This document shows, piece after piece, positions 21,623-24,600 of a stretch of DNA of 24,600 bases. Position numbers and translations under genes: made by a program. The DNA comes from a virus: the IMG/VR virus record IMGVR_UViG_3300033064_007026, positions 1 to 24,600 of that record. One strand, written 5' to 3'. Numbering within the stretch: position 1 is the stretch's first letter; each line of letters starts with the position of its first letter. A model generated the notes under the pieces. The model was not told where the DNA came from. It did not search any database and saw nothing but the letters and a program-made list of their open reading frames with translations.

Positions 21623-24600
21623 ATGGCCAATCCAATTAGAATCAATGCAGCGACATTGAATAGGCCGGGTGTCTTTGTAACTCAAACTTCAACAGGCTCC
21701 CTTCCAGAACCTATCGCTACACACGCCGTAGGATACTTATTCGGTACTACACCGACTGAGGATTACTACGGCGAAGATGCTATTAACGCTTATTCCGTTT
21801 TTGAACCTTACAAACCAACTCAGGTCGGCTCGGTAGCCGATTACCTGGAAAAAGTTGGCGGAGAAATTCCCTCTACAAATAGAGGAGCTCTGGCATCTTA
21901 CGATGCAGTAAATTCTTTTTTTGAAAACGTCGGCGCTAATGGCATTTTATACTTTACTCGTGTATCACCCACTCCAGAAACAGTAATAGACCTGGGGGCT
22001 TCTAGCGCAGGTGCCGGGTATAATGCATTTGCTATCAAAGTCAATGGTCGTTATTTTGGTACCCCCATCGGAGTAGAGGATAACGATGGTGATGTAATTC
22101 GCGTAATTACCACCACTGCTCTTGACCAAGCCGATAACGCCCGCGATTTATATCAGTTTCTTGCCAGTAATGGTGATGGATTTGCCGATTTTTATCGCAT
22201 TGAGCAAAATGCCGAGGAGGCAGTGGCAGGCGAATTTAGAATTTTCTCTCGCGATACTAAAAATCTTCCGGTTGTTGATAGATTTGTAGCGTATCAGTTT
22301 AGTGATACAAACTATGCCCTACCACTCGATTTAAATAATCCCGTGGTGGTTAAGTTTTATACTTCTGTGAAGGAAATAAATTTTAAATGTGTGTCCCGCG
22401 ATCTAGCCACCGGAGAACCGGTTCTGTTTCTTTCAGGAAGCCAACTCAGCGCTTATTTAAAAGCAACATCGACAGAGTATGCCGCTCCAGTTGCGGGATT
22501 TGCCAGTGCAGGACTTATCACTCTTTCCAGTTCAGTTGGATTAAGTGTTGGTGATAAAGTGGTTCTTGAGGGGACAAGTATTGGGACCTTGAGCCTTAGT
22601 TTTAATACAATTTATTTTGTAAAAACCAAAACCACAAATACGATCGAACTTTCCACCACATCTGGCGGTTTGGTAATTCCATTTACAGGGGCACCTGGTG
22701 CTGCTGTGGTGGTTCGTAAATTGGCCTACGATCCGGCTACTCAACAGTCGGCAATCATCAAGGCTTTCCTTATCGATCAAGATGTCTATGCTTCTGCCTC
22801 TGTAATTCCTAACAGCAAAATCCTTGGTATTTCCAAAGATCTAACTTCAGGGGTTCCTGTTCAGACAAAGTGGGTTGATACAAGCGCCTCATATTGGCAA
22901 TATGCCCTATCCGGAGAAACTTTCACTGAGATTCAAAGTGGTGGTGTAGATGCGGTTCCTAGCGGAGAAATCGCTACTGTTGGCGGAGTAACTACAAGAA
23001 GTGGTTATTTACCCGACTCAATCCAAGTATTTTACATCAACGTAGCTGGTGAGGATAGGGCCGTTATTGTCAACGGTGCAACTCCAGATGAATTGGCCGG
23101 GGAACTTGCTGCGCAAATCCGAGCAATTTTTGTAGAAAAAGAGCTCGATGGCTATTATACTGTCGAAGTTGTTGCCTCCGGAAGCAATGTAACTGGAAAT
23201 GTTCATGTGCCCAATAATGGTCACAAAGTTTCTCTATTGGTTTCAGAGGCGGGTGCTCCGTACATTCGTCCAGAGACCGACGACATCTCCCTATCTGGGA
23301 CTGTGGCAATTTCAGGTGGTGTTGTTACCGGAACAGGTACAGCATTTGATACCGAACTTTCATCCGGGGACATTTTTACTGCTCGGGGTGTAAGATTTGT
23401 AGTTGGCACAATTACCGATGCCAATACCATGAGCATAACTCCGAATAATGTAACTATTACTTCCGGAGCTTCCATCGCACTTGATAAATCCCTTCCCAAC
23501 GGATTCTTCTCCTTCGACTATGTTCTTCGGGTAAAAATTACCTCCAACAATGGAGTTTCTTCACCAGTAAATCCGGGCCAAAATAGATTTGGAATTACCG
23601 ACCCGAACGTAGTCAAACTCGTTTCATTAAGCCAAAATTCCGGCTACGATGGATATAAATTAACCCAAATTGCCAAGGCAAACGACTTTGTATACGCCAT
23701 TGAGCAAGGGGTGGATTCTAGAGTTCTTTCCCCAGGCTTCCTTTTTGCCCCAGAAGCCTACACAGTTCTTACTTATGACGCGGATGGTGGATTAACTAAC
23801 GATCTCCAGAGCAAGGGCGAGGCCCGTAGAGAAAGAATGAAAGTCACCCAAGCGCTTCTAAGAGCAGCCGAAGGTAAACTTGGCGCAACGGAAGGTATTG
23901 TTGGAACCCAACATATTGCCCTTATTGACTGCGGCGCTGATGAAATTTCCCTCACTCAAGTTCAAGATGAACTAGACCTGATTAAGTCGACGGTTGGCGT
24001 ACCATTTGGCCACGCTGCTTACTACGCCCCCTACATCAAGAACCTTCAAGATCGCTACACGGCTCCTTCGAGTTTCATAGCAGGTATTGCTTGTTCAAGA
24101 TATATCAACGAAGGCTTCCAGCAGCCTCCCGCGGGTGCCCGCTATCCGCTACGCGGAGCTATTGGGCTTAAGTTTGACATCTCCGCTCAACAGCAAGAAG
24201 TCACCTACGCCCTCGGACTCAATCCGATTCGCTCTCTGCCCAACCGCGGCATTGTAGCATGGGGCGCTAGAACACTGTCCTCTAATCAGCTCTTTAAATA
24301 TGTCAACACCCGCGCCATTCTTAACGTCCTCATCGACGTTATGAGTCGGAGCTTTGATGACATTCTTTTCGAGCAAATCGATTCGGCAGGAACAGTTTAT
24401 GCCCGTGTTAAGTCCATTGCTTCTCAGATTCTCGGTCAGTTCTTCCGCCAAGGAGCCTTATTTGGCTCTAGGCCTGAACAGGCCTACTTGGTTGTTTGCT
24501 CTTCGGCAAATAACAACAACCTGGATCTTGAAAATGGCACGGTGAGACTTGATGTGTATGTGGCCACAAGCCCAACACTCGAGCGTCTCTTGGTAACCAT
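21623..24600 (+). CDS. contractile tail sheath protein (C-terminus cut by right window edge)
   Basis: From ATG 21623 the frame is open to the edge, giving 992 codons. Sheath subunits wrap the tail tube and contract to drive the tube into the host. The N-terminus has LNRPGVFVTQTSTGSLPEP, a usual start of phage sheath proteins. The C-terminal region (about 845-990) has NPIRSLPNRGIVAWGARTL, YVNTRAILNVLIDVMS and a late VYVATSPTLERLLVT, as in sheath C-terminal domains, so only a few residues are probably missing. It is well over the 659 residues of T4 gp18. The excess includes two inserted beta modules, at about 292-348 (LSVGDKVVLEGTSIG ... IYFVKTKTTNTIELS) and 555-620 (GTVAISGGVVTGTGTAF ...). The second also occurs in the 17988 protein. 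No Shine-Dalgarno is visible before the ATG. Confidence 0.92.
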   Translation, partial: MANPIRINAATLNRPGVFVTQTSTGSLPEPIATHAVGYLFGTTPTEDYYGEDAINAYSVFEPYKPTQVGSVADYLEKVGGEIPSTNRGALASYDAVNSFFENVGANGILYFTRVSPTPETVIDLGASSAGAGYNAFAIKVNGRYFGTPIGVEDNDGDVIRVITTTALDQADNARDLYQFLASNGDGFADFYRIEQNAEEAVAGEFRIFSRDTKNLPVVDRFVAYQFSDTNYALPLDLNNPVVVKFYTSVKEINFKCVSRDLATGEPVLFLSGSQLSAYLKATSTEYAAPVAGFASAGLITLSSSVGLSVGDKVVLEGTSIGTLSLSFNTIYFVKTKTTNTIELSTTSGGLVIPFTGAPGAAVVVRKLAYDPATQQSAIIKAFLIDQDVYASASVIPNSKILGISKDLTSGVPVQTKWVDTSASYWQYALSGETFTEIQSGGVDAVPSGEIATVGGVTTRSGYLPDSIQVFYINVAGEDRAVIVNGATPDELAGELAAQIRAIFVEKELDGYYTVEVVASGSNVTGNVHVPNNGHKVSLLVSEAGAPYIRPETDDISLSGTVAISGGVVTGTGTAFDTELSSGDIFTARGVRFVVGTITDANTMSITPNNVTITSGASIALDKSLPNGFFSFDYVLRVKITSNNGVSSPVNPGQNRFGITDPNVVKLVSLSQNSGYDGYKLTQIAKANDFVYAIEQGVDSRVLSPGFLFAPEAYTVLTYDADGGLTNDLQSKGEARRERMKVTQALLRAAEGKLGATEGIVGTQHIALIDCGADEISLTQVQDELDLIKSTVGVPFGHAAYYAPYIKNLQDRYTAPSSFIAGIACSRYINEGFQQPPAGARYPLRGAIGLKFDISAQQQEVTYALGLNPIRSLPNRGIVAWGARTLSSNQLFKYVNTRAILNVLIDVMSRSFDDILFEQIDSAGTVYARVKSIASQILGQFFRQGALFGSRPEQAYLVVCSSANNNNLDLENGTVRLDVYVATSPTLERLLVT

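Noticed and set aside
1-24600. CRISPR array, tRNA, integrase, insertion sequence or attachment site
   Set aside because: No direct-repeat/spacer pattern, cloverleaf, recombinase motif or terminal inverted repeat pair was seen. The only repeats are coding triplets, the SGASDF units and the intergenic inverted repeat.

Overview
The window is part of the late (virion) gene region of a tailed phage with a contractile tail (myovirus morphology), most likely one infecting cyanobacteria. The contractile tail is supported by a clear tail sheath gene at the right edge and a tail tube-like gene. The cyanophage link rests on recall, not on a search. The 1213-residue protein, the 114-residue protein and the C-terminal domain of the collagen-like fibre read like structural proteins of T4-like cyanophages. 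No host genes, tRNA, integrase, IS element or CRISPR array is visible. Coding density is very high, and no gene-free stretch exceeds about 75 bases.

Layout. Bases 1-13105 are one leftward block. In transcription order it holds a 171-residue protein with a possible Rossmann-like fold, a 327-residue helical protein, a 69-residue protein, a Mu gp29/DUF935-type portal, a tail tube-like protein, a cysteine-rich 361-residue protein with a duplicated module, the 1213-residue beta-helix protein, the 114-residue protein, a collagen-repeat fibre and a fibre/adhesin cut by the left edge. Bases 13173-18848 run rightward: a 1308-residue protein of unknown function, a leucine-rich-repeat protein, and a 286-residue coiled-coil protein that seems to start at ATC. 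Bases 18831-20443 are a small leftward cluster: a 120-residue unknown, a dCMP deaminase and three small proteins, two of which share a W-x-x-W-A motif. Bases 20511-24600 run rightward again: two overlapping genes resembling a tail assembly chaperone pair, an 80-residue protein and the tail sheath, cut by the right edge.

How it works together. Most of the genes would build the virion: portal (DNA gate), tube and sheath (contractile tail), assembly chaperones, and fibres for host contact. The deaminase would supply dUMP for phage dTTP synthesis. A GTTTAAA box lies 29-50 nt upstream of eight start codons on both strands, with a ninth variant (GTTTAAG); it is a candidate phage promoter element that would tie the blocks into one expression programme.

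Most notable points: the candidate promoter box; the apparent ATC start at 17988, supported by box spacing and by the peptide; the out-of-frame chaperone overlap compatible with a +1 or -2 frameshift; a beta-module shared by the tail sheath and the 17988 protein; and a Mu-type portal combined with cyanophage-type fibres. No obviously new enzymatic or defence system is visible. The best candidates for undescribed biology are the 1308-residue protein and the promoter box.
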